From Peredibacter sp045999315 (lineage in GTDB: Bacteria; Bdellovibrionota; Bacteriovoracia; Bacteriovoracales; Bacteriovoracaceae): 64,000 nucleotides of DNA. Position numbers and translations under genes: made by a program. The DNA is taken from NCBI RefSeq assembly GCF_045999315.1, contig NZ_CP174607.1:124001-188000 (forward strand), read 5' to 3'. The first letter of the stretch is position 1, and each line of letters opens with the position of its first letter. Under the pieces are notes generated by a model. The model saw only the letters and a program-made list of their open reading frames with translations. It was not told the origin of the DNA and did not search any database. Shown piece after piece: positions 27,071 to 35,151 of this stretch.

Positions 27071-27538
27071 ATGTCAATGAAGTCACTTACCCTCATTTTG
27101 ACATTTACTCTTTCCATAGGTGCACAAGCAGCACCAGCGGATATCTACAAATCACTTGGAATCAGCCAAGGGAAAGTAGAAGTTGTTAAAGATGTAGATG
27201 ATAACTGCTCCGGTGGACCTTTCCGCTTTGTTGGAAAAGAAGGAGATGAAGTTCTTCAAATCGGTGCAAACCTCACTTTCCACCAACCGACCAAAGAGAA
27301 AACAAACTTAGTAACGGCCGATGCTGAAACATGTGCTGAAGACGTAGAGAGTAAGCTTCTGAATAAAAAACTCTACATGAAGACCACTGTTCACTCCTGT
27401 CCAAAGGCCTTGAAGAAGCTTGAACTTGTGACTGAAGAACTCATTGAAGTTAACAAAGATGAAATTAAATACACCAAAAAAAATAGTCTCTCGAAAATAG
27501 AATGTACTTTTAAATGGAGTGAGAGTGATAAGAAATAA
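27071..27538 (+). CDS. Small periplasmic protein of unknown function
   Basis: The 155-residue product has a signal peptide cleaved near IGAQAAPA. The mature part has four cysteines (DDNCSGG, AETCAED, HSCPKA, IECTFKW), which could make two disulfides. Beta-rich pattern; family not recognised. No Shine-Dalgarno is seen and the candidate -10 element ends six bases before the ATG. The next gene starts inside its last codons, so it is likely co-translated with the lysozyme-like protein. Confidence 0.65.
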   Translation: MSMKSLTLILTFTLSIGAQAAPADIYKSLGISQGKVEVVKDVDDNCSGGPFRFVGKEGDEVLQIGANLTFHQPTKEKTNLVTADAETCAEDVESKLLNKKLYMKTTVHSCPKALKKLELVTEELIEVNKDEIKYTKKNSLSKIECTFKWSESDKK

Positions 27539-28241
27539 GATCATTCCTCTTCTATTTGTACTCTCTTCTTATAGTGCTTTAGCTTCTAATGAAGTCATTA
27601 AAGCAGGTGTTAAGGCCCTCACCACAACTGCCATTCAGGGCCCAACCGTTACCTGCGAAGAAGAGTCTCTCAAACTTAGTAAGAAGTATTACGGCAATGG
27701 AGCCGATTGCTCAAAATTCATTAATAGCAATGGAAAGTTGGGCCCTCTCGGAAAAACGATTGTGTCACACATCAACTCTATTCCTGGGTCTCAATACTAT
27801 CGTAAAGACAGCGTTGGCATTCAGATGGCCTGTCCTAACTGGAACAACCTTAGTAGAGAACAACAGGCCTATTATTGGGTCTGGGTATTTGCTGCGATTT
27901 CCTGGAAAGAAAGTACATGTGGTGCGTCCGTCATTAACACCGCGGCCACTCACGGTACTGCCGCCGGAATGCTTCAGCTAAATCAAAACCAAAAAGATCG
28001 CTACTGGCGAGGTGGAGAAAGTGGAAATAGCTGTGGTGTCGCCAATATTAGGCCAGATGAGGCGAACATTAAATGTGGCCTTGAGATCATGAATGAACAG
28101 TTGAAGGGCAAAAACGGCATTTACGAAGGTAATGGAGCGCTTTTTGGCCGAGGGGCTCATGCCTACTGGCAAGATATCCGCAAGAAAGACGGTGGAATGA
28201 TTATGCGACTAGTGAGGGACTTCCCTCTTTGTAAGAAATAA
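27525..28241 (+). CDS. Secreted lysozyme/lytic-transglycosylase-like protein
   Basis: I start this gene at the GTG at 27525, which follows GGAG at good spacing inside the upstream gene and gives a clean signal peptide (MIRNKIIPLLFVLSSYSALA); another GTG lies two codons earlier. The domain at about 110-225 matches SLT/goose-lysozyme spacing: a catalytic Glu in AISWKESTCG, then GTAAGMLQLNQNQ, then IKCGLEIMNEQL and a late Tyr/Trp pair. Such enzymes cut the MurNAc-GlcNAc bond of peptidoglycan. In a predator this could act on host or own wall. A strong terminator follows. Confidence 0.75.
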   Translation: MIRNKIIPLLFVLSSYSALASNEVIKAGVKALTTTAIQGPTVTCEEESLKLSKKYYGNGADCSKFINSNGKLGPLGKTIVSHINSIPGSQYYRKDSVGIQMACPNWNNLSREQQAYYWVWVFAAISWKESTCGASVINTAATHGTAAGMLQLNQNQKDRYWRGGESGNSCGVANIRPDEANIKCGLEIMNEQLKGKNGIYEGNGALFGRGAHAYWQDIRKKDGGMIMRLVRDFPLCKK

Positions 28242-28242
28242 A

Positions 28243-28270
28243 AAAAAAGCCCTCTTTCGAGGGCTTTTTT
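28243..28270. terminator. Bidirectional intrinsic terminator
   Basis: AAAAGCCCTC, loop TTTC and GAGGGCTTTT form a 10-base stem with A-run and T-run on either side, between two convergent genes. It should work for both strands. Confidence 0.9.
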
Positions 28271-28271
28271 A

Positions 28272-29522
28272 TCATTCGTCTTCGTAGCGAAGTGAACTAG
28301 AGATTGTTTCAATTCCGATATCATCATCAGAATCATCATCGTCCACCGCATTTTCAAATTCATCCTCTTCGAAATCAAATTCAGAAGTGATGTTAAGCTC
28401 GTTAAGTACTTTGTAGAACTCTTTATCATCAGAAAGATCTGAAAGAAGAGCTTCAATGTACTTCGGTGGATATTTAGAAATAAGCTCTTCGATATACTCC
28501 TGAAGTTTTCCTTCTTTAAGGATATCGCGCTTCTTCTGAATTGTTTTCCAGTTCTTTAGGTAATGCAGACGACAGTAGCTTTGAGTCGTGCGAATGTTGT
28601 CACAGCCCTTCTCAATACACTCATCGTTTTTAGCATCAATGAAGAAATCCAGAGTCGCAATTGATTCAGCAATTTCTTTCCAATTGAAGTGCTCGCGAAG
28701 TTCAGCAATCTCATCCGCGATCTTGTTTTCAAGATCGGCCAGGATAGCATTGTTATACTTCTTAGAAGGCTTCGATTGGAAAAGATCAACATGACCATCT
28801 TCTTCTTCGTAGGCCTTTTTACCAGTTTTTTTCTTCTCTTTAGATTTTTTATAGTCCTCTTCGAACTCATCAAAATCATCGTCCTCAGTCTGGCGCTTCT
28901 TAGTTTCTACAACTTCTTCTTCCTCGTCGTAGACTTCATCACCAAGATCCTCATCTTCAAAATCCTCGTCCTCATCCTCGAAGTCTTCTTCGTCTTCATC
29001 AGATGCTTTCTTAGATTTTTTAGCAGACGCTTTATCAGCTTTAGCTTTCGCTTTTTCAGCTTCTTTATCGGCCTTGGCCTTAAGCTTCTCAGCTTCTTTA
29101 TTTTTCTTTTCTAGTTCTTTTTGCTTTTTCTTGTCTGCTTCGGCCTTCGCCTTCTCTTTCGCAGCGAGAGCTTTTTCTTTCTCTTTGTCTTTCGCAGCTT
29201 GGGCCTTGGCTTTTTCAGCTTCTTTAGCAGCTTGTGCTTTTTCTTTCGCAAGAAGAGCTTTCTCTTTTTCTTTCAGCTTCTTCTCTTGTTCTTTTGAAAG
29301 AGGCTTGGCCTTCGGAGCAGCTTTTGGAGCCACTTTCTTTTCAACTTTCTTTGGAGCTGGGGCCGCTTTCTTAGCAGGAGCTGCCGGTTTCTTTGCAGGA
29401 ACTTTTTTTGCCATTGGTGCCGCTTTTTTTGGAGGAGGAGCTTTCGCTACCGGTTTTTTGACCGCAGCTTTTGCTACTGGTTTTTTCACTGGCATTTTAG
29501 CAGCAGGCTTCTTTTTCGCCAT
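28272..29522 (-). CDS. Histone H1-like Lys/Ala/Pro tail protein with acidic block and zinc-like module
   Basis: The 416-residue protein has four parts. Residues 1-80 are Lys/Ala/Pro repeats (KKPAAK, KKPVAK, KKAAP) as in histone H1 tails. Residues 80-170 are a charged Ala/Lys/Glu helix-forming stretch. Residues about 170-250 are very acidic (runs of D and E) with basic islands. The C-terminal 160 residues are a normal globular-looking region with C-x4-C-x9-C-x2-H near 300-320 (CIEKGC…YCRLH), likely a zinc site. The protein has no membrane part. DNA binding by the tail is an inference. A CGCGT/ACGCG dyad lies 26-40 bases upstream of the start. Confidence 0.8.
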   Translation of the reverse strand: MAKKKPAAKMPVKKPVAKAAVKKPVAKAPPPKKAAPMAKKVPAKKPAAPAKKAAPAPKKVEKKVAPKAAPKAKPLSKEQEKKLKEKEKALLAKEKAQAAKEAEKAKAQAAKDKEKEKALAAKEKAKAEADKKKQKELEKKNKEAEKLKAKADKEAEKAKAKADKASAKKSKKASDEDEEDFEDEDEDFEDEDLGDEVYDEEEEVVETKKRQTEDDDFDEFEEDYKKSKEKKKTGKKAYEEEDGHVDLFQSKPSKKYNNAILADLENKIADEIAELREHFNWKEIAESIATLDFFIDAKNDECIEKGCDNIRTTQSYCRLHYLKNWKTIQKKRDILKEGKLQEYIEELISKYPPKYIEALLSDLSDDKEFYKVLNELNITSEFDFEEDEFENAVDDDDSDDDIGIETISSSLRYEDE

Positions 29523-29576
29523 GTTTTTCTCCTCAAATAATAACAGACGCGTGCACTACGCGAATAAAACAAATTT

Positions 29577-29607
29577 AATGGACACTCTAGCAAACAGAGT
29601 GTCCATT
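29577..29607 (-). terminator. Hairpin after the acyl-CoA dehydrogenase gene
   Basis: AATGGACACTCT and AGAGTGTCCATT (29577-29588 and 29596-29607) form a perfect 12-base stem with a 7-base loop. On the minus strand it is followed by AAATTTGTTTTATT, so it probably ends the hbd operon before the histone-like gene. Confidence 0.7.
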
Positions 29608-29621
29608 GACGAGCGTAAAAA

Positions 29622-30764
29622 TTAATGAACAGCTTTTAATTCGCTGGCAGCAATAACCATGCGCTGAACTTCAGAAGTCCCTTCGTAGATTTCAGTAATT
29701 TTGGCATCTCTGAACATACGCTCGACCGGGTATTCTTTAGTGTAACCGTTACCACCACAAAGCTGGATCGCTTTAGTTGTGATCCACATTGCTGATTCAG
29801 AGGCAAAAAGCTTCGCCTGGGCCGATTCTTTTGAATATGGCTGCCCTGCATCTTTAAGGGCAGAAGCATGGTAAATCAAAAGACGAGAAGCACCGATTTT
29901 TGTGCTCATATCGGCCAGCATAAACTGAACTCCTTGAAGGTCAGAAAGCGGAGCACCGAATTGAACACGTTGTTTTGTATAACGGATTGCGTAATCGAAA
30001 GCACCTTGAGCGATACCTAGGGCCTGAGAGGCAATACCAATACGACCGCCATCTAGAGTTGCCATAGCAACACGGAAACCTTTTTCTGGTTCGCCTAGAA
30101 GAGCGTCCTTAGGAACTTTCACTTTATCGAAAGCAAGCTGACAAGTTGAAGATCCACGGATCCCTAGTTTGTCCTCTTCTTTGATGATTGAGAAGCCAGG
30201 AGTTGTTGTCTCAACGATGAAACAAGAAATCCCTTTATAGTCCGGAGTCTTTTTCGTTTTAGCGAAAACGATACACACGCCGGCCTCTTTACCGTTCGTG
30301 ATCCAGTTTTTTACACCGTTAATTTCCCAGTGATCACCTTTGTCTTCAGCAAAAGTCGTTAGGGATCCGGCATCTGATCCCGCGTTTGGTTCAGAAAGAC
30401 AGAAACAACCGATCCATTCACCAGAGGCCATCTTTGGAAGATATTTTTTCTTCTGAGCTTCTGTACCGAAGTTGAGAATTGGCCAAATACCAAGTGAAGT
30501 GTGAGCTGAAACAAACACGCCCGTAGAAGCGCAGTTACGGGAGATCTCTTCTACGATGAGTGAGTAAGACATATAGTCCATACCAGCACCACCGTACTCT
30601 TCAGGAACGTATGAACCTAGGAAGCCGTTTTCAGCAAGCTTCGCAATTTGTGATTTTGGAAGGTGGCCTTCGTGATCAACTTGTTGAGCGAATGGAAGAA
30701 TTTCTGTATCAGAAAACTTCTTAACCATGTCACGAATTTCTTTGTACTGTTCATCAAGTAGCAT
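29622..30764 (-). CDS. Acyl-CoA dehydrogenase, short-chain/butyryl type
   Basis: The 380-residue flavoenzyme has the catalytic Glu in IYEGTSEVQRM. It also has FAD-binding WIGCFCLSEPNAGSDAGSL and VKNWITNG, and the QLCGGNGYTKEYPVERMFRDAKI block, which places it with butyryl/short-chain acyl-CoA dehydrogenases. It is the third gene after hbd and enoyl-CoA hydratase in one minus-strand operon, giving three consecutive steps of beta-oxidation. No ETF genes are in the window. Confidence 0.92.
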   Translation of the reverse strand: MLLDEQYKEIRDMVKKFSDTEILPFAQQVDHEGHLPKSQIAKLAENGFLGSYVPEEYGGAGMDYMSYSLIVEEISRNCASTGVFVSAHTSLGIWPILNFGTEAQKKKYLPKMASGEWIGCFCLSEPNAGSDAGSLTTFAEDKGDHWEINGVKNWITNGKEAGVCIVFAKTKKTPDYKGISCFIVETTTPGFSIIKEEDKLGIRGSSTCQLAFDKVKVPKDALLGEPEKGFRVAMATLDGGRIGIASQALGIAQGAFDYAIRYTKQRVQFGAPLSDLQGVQFMLADMSTKIGASRLLIYHASALKDAGQPYSKESAQAKLFASESAMWITTKAIQLCGGNGYTKEYPVERMFRDAKITEIYEGTSEVQRMVIAASELKAVH

Positions 30765-30776
30765 ATGAGTGTCCTT

Positions 30777-31559
30777 TTATTTGAAATTGGCTTTTCTTTT
30801 TTCAACGAAGGCAGTTGTTCCTTCGATCATTTGCTCAGTTTGGAAGATATTGCCGAAAGCTTTAGCTTCAACAGCGAGACCTTCAACCAGAGACTTCTCA
30901 ATTCCGTCACGAAGCGTTTCTTTCGCTCTAGCGATGGCGTAGTTTGAGTTCGCATTCGCAAGCTTAAACCAGTTCTGACAGCCTTCTAGGAGTTTTGCTT
31001 TATCTTCAAAAACTTCCAAAATGATTCCCAGATTCTTCGCTTCTTCGCTTGTTACGTTGCGACCTGAGAACATAAGTTCTTTAGCGCGTCTTTCACCCAC
31101 AATGCGGGCAAGACGTTGAGTTCCGCCGAAACCAGGAATTAGACCAAGCTTCACTTCCGGAAGACCGAATACGGCGTTTTTAGAAGCGAAGATAAAGTCA
31201 CAGCTCATGGCCATTTCAAAACCACCACCAAGCGCGAAACCATTTACAGCGGCGATAGTTGGGAATGGAAGTGATTCCATAAGAAGTGTTACTTGCTGAC
31301 CAAGTTCAGCGAAAGCTTGCGCCTCACCTGATGACATCGGTTTCATTTCAGCAATATCAGCACCTGCGATAAATGCCTTCTCACCTTCGCCAATCAGGAT
31401 CAAACCTTTAAGCTTTGAGCTTTGAAGTTCAGTCAGACAGGCTTTAAGTTCGCGGTGAACTTGAATGTTAAGAGCATTCAATTTCGCCGGACGGTTGATA
31501 GTAAGAATTCCTACTTCACCTGTTGTATCCAATACAATCGTTTCGAAATTATTTGTCAT
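30777..31559 (-). CDS. Enoyl-CoA hydratase (crotonase family)
   Basis: It hydrates trans-2-enoyl-CoA to 3-hydroxyacyl-CoA. The start is the ATG at 31559, overlapping the last codons of hbd; a longer frame from 31592 lies inside hbd. Crotonase signatures are clear: FIAGADIAEM for the first oxyanion strand, and the AAVNGFALGGGFEMAMSCDF region. The two catalytic Glu of short-chain hydratases fit GEAQAFAELG… and GLPEVKLGLIPGFGGTQRL. About 260 residues, normal for the family. Confidence 0.93.
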   Translation of the reverse strand: MTNNFETIVLDTTGEVGILTINRPAKLNALNIQVHRELKACLTELQSSKLKGLILIGEGEKAFIAGADIAEMKPMSSGEAQAFAELGQQVTLLMESLPFPTIAAVNGFALGGGFEMAMSCDFIFASKNAVFGLPEVKLGLIPGFGGTQRLARIVGERRAKELMFSGRNVTSEEAKNLGIILEVFEDKAKLLEGCQNWFKLANANSNYAIARAKETLRDGIEKSLVEGLAVEAKAFGNIFQTEQMIEGTTAFVEKRKANFK

Positions 31560-32406
31560 ATGTATAGAATCCTTTACCGTTCTTACGGCCATATCTGCCG
31601 GCAGCTACATACTGCTTAAGAAGAGGACATGGACGGTATTTAGTATCTGCCAGACCATCATGAAGAACGTTCATGATCGCGAGACATGTATCAAGACCGA
31701 TGAAGTCCGCCAGCTCAAGTGGACCCATTGGCTGGTTAGTACCAAGCTTCATGGCGGTATCAATATCTTTAACTTCAGCAACACCCTCATAAAGAGCGTA
31801 AACAGCTTCGTTAATCATTGGCATAAGGATGCGGTTAACAGCGAATCCAGGATAGTCTTTCGCGCGAACGAATATTTTCCCCATCTTCTCAGCTACAGCT
31901 GCAACCGTATTAAATGTCTCATCAGACGTTTCAAGACCACGGATTCCTTCAACCAGCTTCATCACTGGAACTGGGTTCATGAAGTGCATTCCGGCCACAA
32001 GGTGTGGGCGCTTCGTAACTGCAGCGATTTCAGTAATAGAAATAGAAGACGTGTTTGAAGCAAGAATGGCATCTGCTTTAACAACTGAATCAAGGTTCTT
32101 GAAAATTTCGAACTTAAGTTCTTTTCTTTCAGTGGCCGCTTCTACAACCAGATCACAGTTTTTAAGATCATTAATATCAGTAGTCGCTTTGATTTTACCG
32201 AAAGCGTTTTTAGCATCATCGGCAGACCATTTGCCCTTTTCAGTACCCTTGTCTAGCTGCGTCTTAATAAAATTATGACCAAAATCTAGAGAATTTTTGA
32301 AAGCATCAAAAAGAATTACTTCAAAACCAGTCTGGGCAGCAACCTGAGCGATCCCTCTTCCCATCTGACCAGCACCAACAATTCCAACGACTTGAATGTT
32401 TTTCAT
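31549..32406 (-). CDS. hbd: 3-hydroxybutyryl-CoA dehydrogenase
   Basis: It oxidises 3-hydroxyacyl-CoA with NAD, or runs in reverse. The ATG at 32406 gives the standard N-terminus with the Rossmann motif VVGIVGAGQMGRGIAQVAA. The catalytic His lies in MHFMNPVPVMKLVE, and KDYPGFAVNRILMPMINEA is family-typical. About 285 residues, the monofunctional length. The symbol is given by family; chain-length preference is not shown. First gene of the operon with enoyl-CoA hydratase and acyl-CoA dehydrogenase. Confidence 0.92.
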   Translation of the reverse strand: MKNIQVVGIVGAGQMGRGIAQVAAQTGFEVILFDAFKNSLDFGHNFIKTQLDKGTEKGKWSADDAKNAFGKIKATTDINDLKNCDLVVEAATERKELKFEIFKNLDSVVKADAILASNTSSISITEIAAVTKRPHLVAGMHFMNPVPVMKLVEGIRGLETSDETFNTVAAVAEKMGKIFVRAKDYPGFAVNRILMPMINEAVYALYEGVAEVKDIDTAMKLGTNQPMGPLELADFIGLDTCLAIMNVLHDGLADTKYRPCPLLKQYVAAGRYGRKNGKGFYTYDK

Positions 32407-32494
32407 AGGATGATATTCCTTATAATATAGAGATTTAGCGGACAAAAGGTACCTTATAGTGGATCATTTGCCAAAGACCTTTATCAATTCACTA

Positions 32495-32524
32495 TTGCCA
32501 TGAAGGTGGCTTTAGGTTTATAAC
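32495..32524 (+). promoter_or_regulatory. Candidate rpsT promoter
   Basis: TTGCCA (32495-32500) and TATAAC (32519-32524), 18 bases apart, lie 41 bases ahead of the GTG start of rpsT in the divergent gap with hbd. Confidence 0.4.
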
Positions 32525-32565
32525 ATCGCAATATTTTTGAAAGAAAATGAATTAGGAGAACCACT

Positions 32566-32832
32566 GTGGCTAATCACAAATCATCTGTAAAAAGAGCTAA
32601 ACAAGAAAAAAAACGTCGCATGACGAACAAAACTAAAACTGCTGCATCAAGAACTGCTGTTAAAGCACTTCGCGCTGCTGTTTCTAAAGGTGACGTAGCC
32701 GAAGCTCGTTCACTTCTAGTAAAAGCTCAATCTCTTCTTGCTAAGCTTGCTAAGTCTCCAGCTATGAAGAAACAAACTGCATCACGCAAGACTTCTCGTC
32801 TTACTAAGCTTGTTGCAGGCATGAGCAAATAA
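32566..32832 (+). CDS. rpsT: 30S ribosomal protein S20
   Basis: S20 binds 16S rRNA early in small-subunit assembly. The 88-residue, Lys/Arg/Ala-rich helical protein has the family start ANHKSSVKRAKQEKKRR and SRTAVKALRAAV. The start codon is GTG with TAGGAG seven bases ahead; non-ATG starts are also known for rpsT in E. coli, where they tune expression. It has its own promoter candidate and terminator. Confidence 0.95.
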   Translation: MANHKSSVKRAKQEKKRRMTNKTKTAASRTAVKALRAAVSKGDVAEARSLLVKAQSLLAKLAKSPAMKKQTASRKTSRLTKLVAGMSK

Positions 32833-32867
32833 TTATTTGCCATAAGCACTTGATTTAAACAAAAATG

Positions 32868-32917
32868 AACCCAAAGTATTAGCAACTAAAGTTGTTAAAT
32901 TACTTTGGGTTTTTTTA
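32868..32917 (+). terminator. Intrinsic terminator after rpsT
   Basis: AACCCAAAGTA pairs with TACTTTGGGTT (32868-32878 and 32901-32911), with an inner GCAAC/GTTGT stem, followed by seven T. A strong rho-independent terminator. Confidence 0.92.
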
Positions 32918-32943
32918 TTCCCGCTGTTTAATCAGGAGCTCTA

Positions 32944-33516
32944 ATGAAATCGTTACTTACAATCGTCCTTGGATCACTGTTCCTCGTTTCTTGTGGTCTA
33001 CAATCAATCCCTCAATCTAATAACAATGTAGAAGCTGCTTGGGCAGAAGTTCTGAACCAATATAAGCGTCGTACTGACCTTATCCCTAATCTAGTGAACA
33101 CAGTTAAAGGTTACGCCTCTCACGAGAAAGAAACTCTGGAAGGTGTAATGGAAGCTCGTGCGAAAGCAACTTCTGTTACTGTTGACCCAAAAAATCTTAC
33201 TCCAGAAAAACTTCAAGAGTTCCAACAGGCACAATCAGGTGTTTCTCAAGCACTTGGCCGCTTGATGGTTGTATCTGAACGTTACCCGGATCTAAAAGCG
33301 AACCAAAACTTCCAGGGTCTTCAAGCTCAACTTGAAGGAACTGAAAACAGAATCGCGATTGCTCGTCGTCGTTATATTGAAGCGGTTCAAGAGTTCAATA
33401 ACCTTGTGACTGTTTTCCCGACAAGCCTTACAAACTCTCTTATTCATCACTTTGATAAGAAGCCACAGTTCAGCGTTGATGAAACTGAACAAAAAACTCC
33501 TGAAGTTAAATTCTAG
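32944..33516 (+). CDS. lemA: LemA family lipoprotein
   Basis: LemA proteins are helical, membrane-attached proteins of unclear function, often beside TPM-domain genes as here. This one has a lipoprotein signal (LFLVSCG) and the family helix NNVEAAWAEVLNQYKRRTDLIPNLV region, YASHEKETLEGVMEARAKA, and LMVVSERYPDLKANQNF. It is 190 residues, normal for the family. The stop shares a base with the GTG start of the next gene (TAGTG). Confidence 0.93.
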   Translation: MKSLLTIVLGSLFLVSCGLQSIPQSNNNVEAAWAEVLNQYKRRTDLIPNLVNTVKGYASHEKETLEGVMEARAKATSVTVDPKNLTPEKLQEFQQAQSGVSQALGRLMVVSERYPDLKANQNFQGLQAQLEGTENRIAIARRRYIEAVQEFNNLVTVFPTSLTNSLIHHFDKKPQFSVDETEQKTPEVKF

Positions 33517-34385
33517 TGCGCTTACTTTTCTCATTTCTCCTTTTATTTTCGCTACAAGTCTGGGGAGCTGAACTACAGCTCCCTGCTTTGACTTCTCCGG
33601 TAATGGATCAAGCGGGCCTCTTGAATGAAGCCGAACGAAATGATCTCGCTGAACTCGCTTACGAAATTTATACCAATAAGGGTCCGCAGATCACGATCCT
33701 CACGGTGCCTGATATGCAGGGCTGGCCCATTGAAGAGTTTTCCATTCGTGTGGCCGAAAAATGGCAATTAGGTTCTAAAGATCAGGACAACGGTCTCCTT
33801 GTCATCATTGCCAAGGCCGAACGCCAAATGCGCATTGAAGTTGGTCAAGGCATCGAAGGTGAAATCACTGATTACGATACAGCGAAATTTACACGTGAAA
33901 TTTTCCCTGAATATTTCCGTCGTGGAGAATTCCATGCAGGACTTCGTGTCTTCATGGAGGACGTAGCAAAACGCTTCAACATTCAAGTTGATCCTGCCCG
34001 CACTGCCTATGTTCGTCGAGCACCAGTTCGTCAGAGTAACGGACTTCTTAATCGTCTCTTCCCCATCATGCTTGTCATTATTGTGATCGTACATCTCGTG
34101 ATGAGAAGGAGACCTTTTGCCAGAGGACTCTTCACAGGTGCGGGAATGGCCGGTGCTAGTTTCTTAATGGTTCCAGGTGCGGCGATGTTTGCGGTGATTA
34201 TTTTCATCGTTGGATTTTTATTGGGCCTCATCGGCATCAGCAACTTCCTTTTCGCTCTTCTTTCCAGCGGTGGTGGACACCGTGGTGGCGGAGGCGGCTT
34301 TGGAGGTGGAGGATTTGGTGGAGGCGGAGGCTGGAGCGGCGGCGGTGGCGGCTTCTCTGGTGGTGGATCTTCGGGGAACTGGTAA
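33516..34385 (+). CDS. TPM-domain membrane protein with glycine-rich tail (YgcG type)
   Basis: A signal peptide is followed by a TPM domain at about 25-150 (VMDQAGLLNEAERNDLAE…QITILTVPDMQGWPIEEF…WQLGSKDQDNGLLVIIAKAERQMRIEVGQG), then membrane helices at about 175-195 and 210-250. A C-terminal tail of Gly/Ser repeats ends the chain. TPM domains have been linked to acid phosphatase activity in plants and to photosystem repair; in bacteria the LemA/TPM pair has no firm role. Start GTG overlaps lemA; the stop overlaps the next start (TAATG). Confidence 0.9.
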   Translation: MRLLFSFLLLFSLQVWGAELQLPALTSPVMDQAGLLNEAERNDLAELAYEIYTNKGPQITILTVPDMQGWPIEEFSIRVAEKWQLGSKDQDNGLLVIIAKAERQMRIEVGQGIEGEITDYDTAKFTREIFPEYFRRGEFHAGLRVFMEDVAKRFNIQVDPARTAYVRRAPVRQSNGLLNRLFPIMLVIIVIVHLVMRRRPFARGLFTGAGMAGASFLMVPGAAMFAVIIFIVGFLLGLIGISNFLFALLSSGGGHRGGGGGFGGGGFGGGGGWSGGGGGFSGGGSSGNW

Positions 34386-35011
34386 TGAAAAAAATATTAC
34401 TTCAAGATGATATTCAGCATGTAGAAACTCGCCTTAAACAATTTGAGGCCAACACTGGTTGTGAGCTTCTTTTAGTTGTGGCAGATGCTTCTGATCCCTA
34501 CCCTGCGGCCTCATGGCGCTTTGGTGTGATTAGCGGTTTTCTCCTTTCACTTTGCTTTAGTTATTATTTTGAATTTCATCATTCGTATTTCTGGCCACTC
34601 ACAATTCTTCTTCTTACTCTCCTTATGACTTGGGTAGGACACTTCCCTTGGGCCAAGCGACTTGCTTTAAGTGATTGGGAAATTGATCGCGAGTGTGGAG
34701 AAAAATCAGTCGAATACTTTCACACGCTCGGAACATCACAAGTTTCACATAAAGTTACGGCGATGATCATGGTTTCTATTCTAGAAAAAAGAATCATGGT
34801 TCTTGTTGATGAAAAATTAAAAACTCAAATCACACAAGAAGAGCTCAATGAACTGGTTGCGATCATGAAGAAGCACTTCAAAGATGGCAACATGGGTCTA
34901 GGTTTTATTCAAAGCATTCAAGCTCTCGAAGAAAAAATCTTGAAAGATTTCGGTGGAAGAGTCAGTGACGCAAAACCATCTGAACTAAAAGACCAAATTC
35001 ACTTCCTCTAA
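34385..35011 (+). CDS. TPM-domain integral membrane protein
   Basis: This second TPM-family protein (208 residues, COG3762-like) lacks a signal peptide. Its TPM domain is split by two adjacent membrane helices (about 48-85) between the first strand (ANTGCELLLVVADASD) and the rest (KVTAMIMVSILEKRIMVLVDEKL). It completes the lemA-TPM-TPM operon; all three genes overlap by single bases, so a membrane complex is likely. Confidence 0.87.
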   Translation: MKKILLQDDIQHVETRLKQFEANTGCELLLVVADASDPYPAASWRFGVISGFLLSLCFSYYFEFHHSYFWPLTILLLTLLMTWVGHFPWAKRLALSDWEIDRECGEKSVEYFHTLGTSQVSHKVTAMIMVSILEKRIMVLVDEKLKTQITQEELNELVAIMKKHFKDGNMGLGFIQSIQALEEKILKDFGGRVSDAKPSELKDQIHFL

Positions 35012-35089
35012 TGCAGATAGCATGTGCTTTAGCATTAACAAGTTAAAGCTTATGGTTAAAACTTCATTGTAAATTTCAATCTCCCATAA

Positions 35090-35119
35090 TTGAGCATACA
35101 AAATTCATTGGCTATAAAC
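35090..35119 (+). promoter_or_regulatory. Candidate promoter for the transglutaminase gene
   Basis: TTGAGC (35090-35095) and TATAAA (35114-35119), 18 bases apart, lie ahead of a strong ribosome site (AAGGAGAT) and the ATG at 35152. Further upstream (about 35026-35049) GCTTTA and TAAAGC form a small dyad. Confidence 0.42.
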
Positions 35120-35151
35120 TTCATCGGCAAACTTCTATCTAAGGAGATAAC

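Noticed and set aside
29074..29625. A 183-codon plus-strand open frame rich in Phe, Ser and Ala
   Set aside because: It is the mirror of the Lys/Ala-rich coding strand of the histone-like gene; composition and lack of a ribosome site show it is not a gene.
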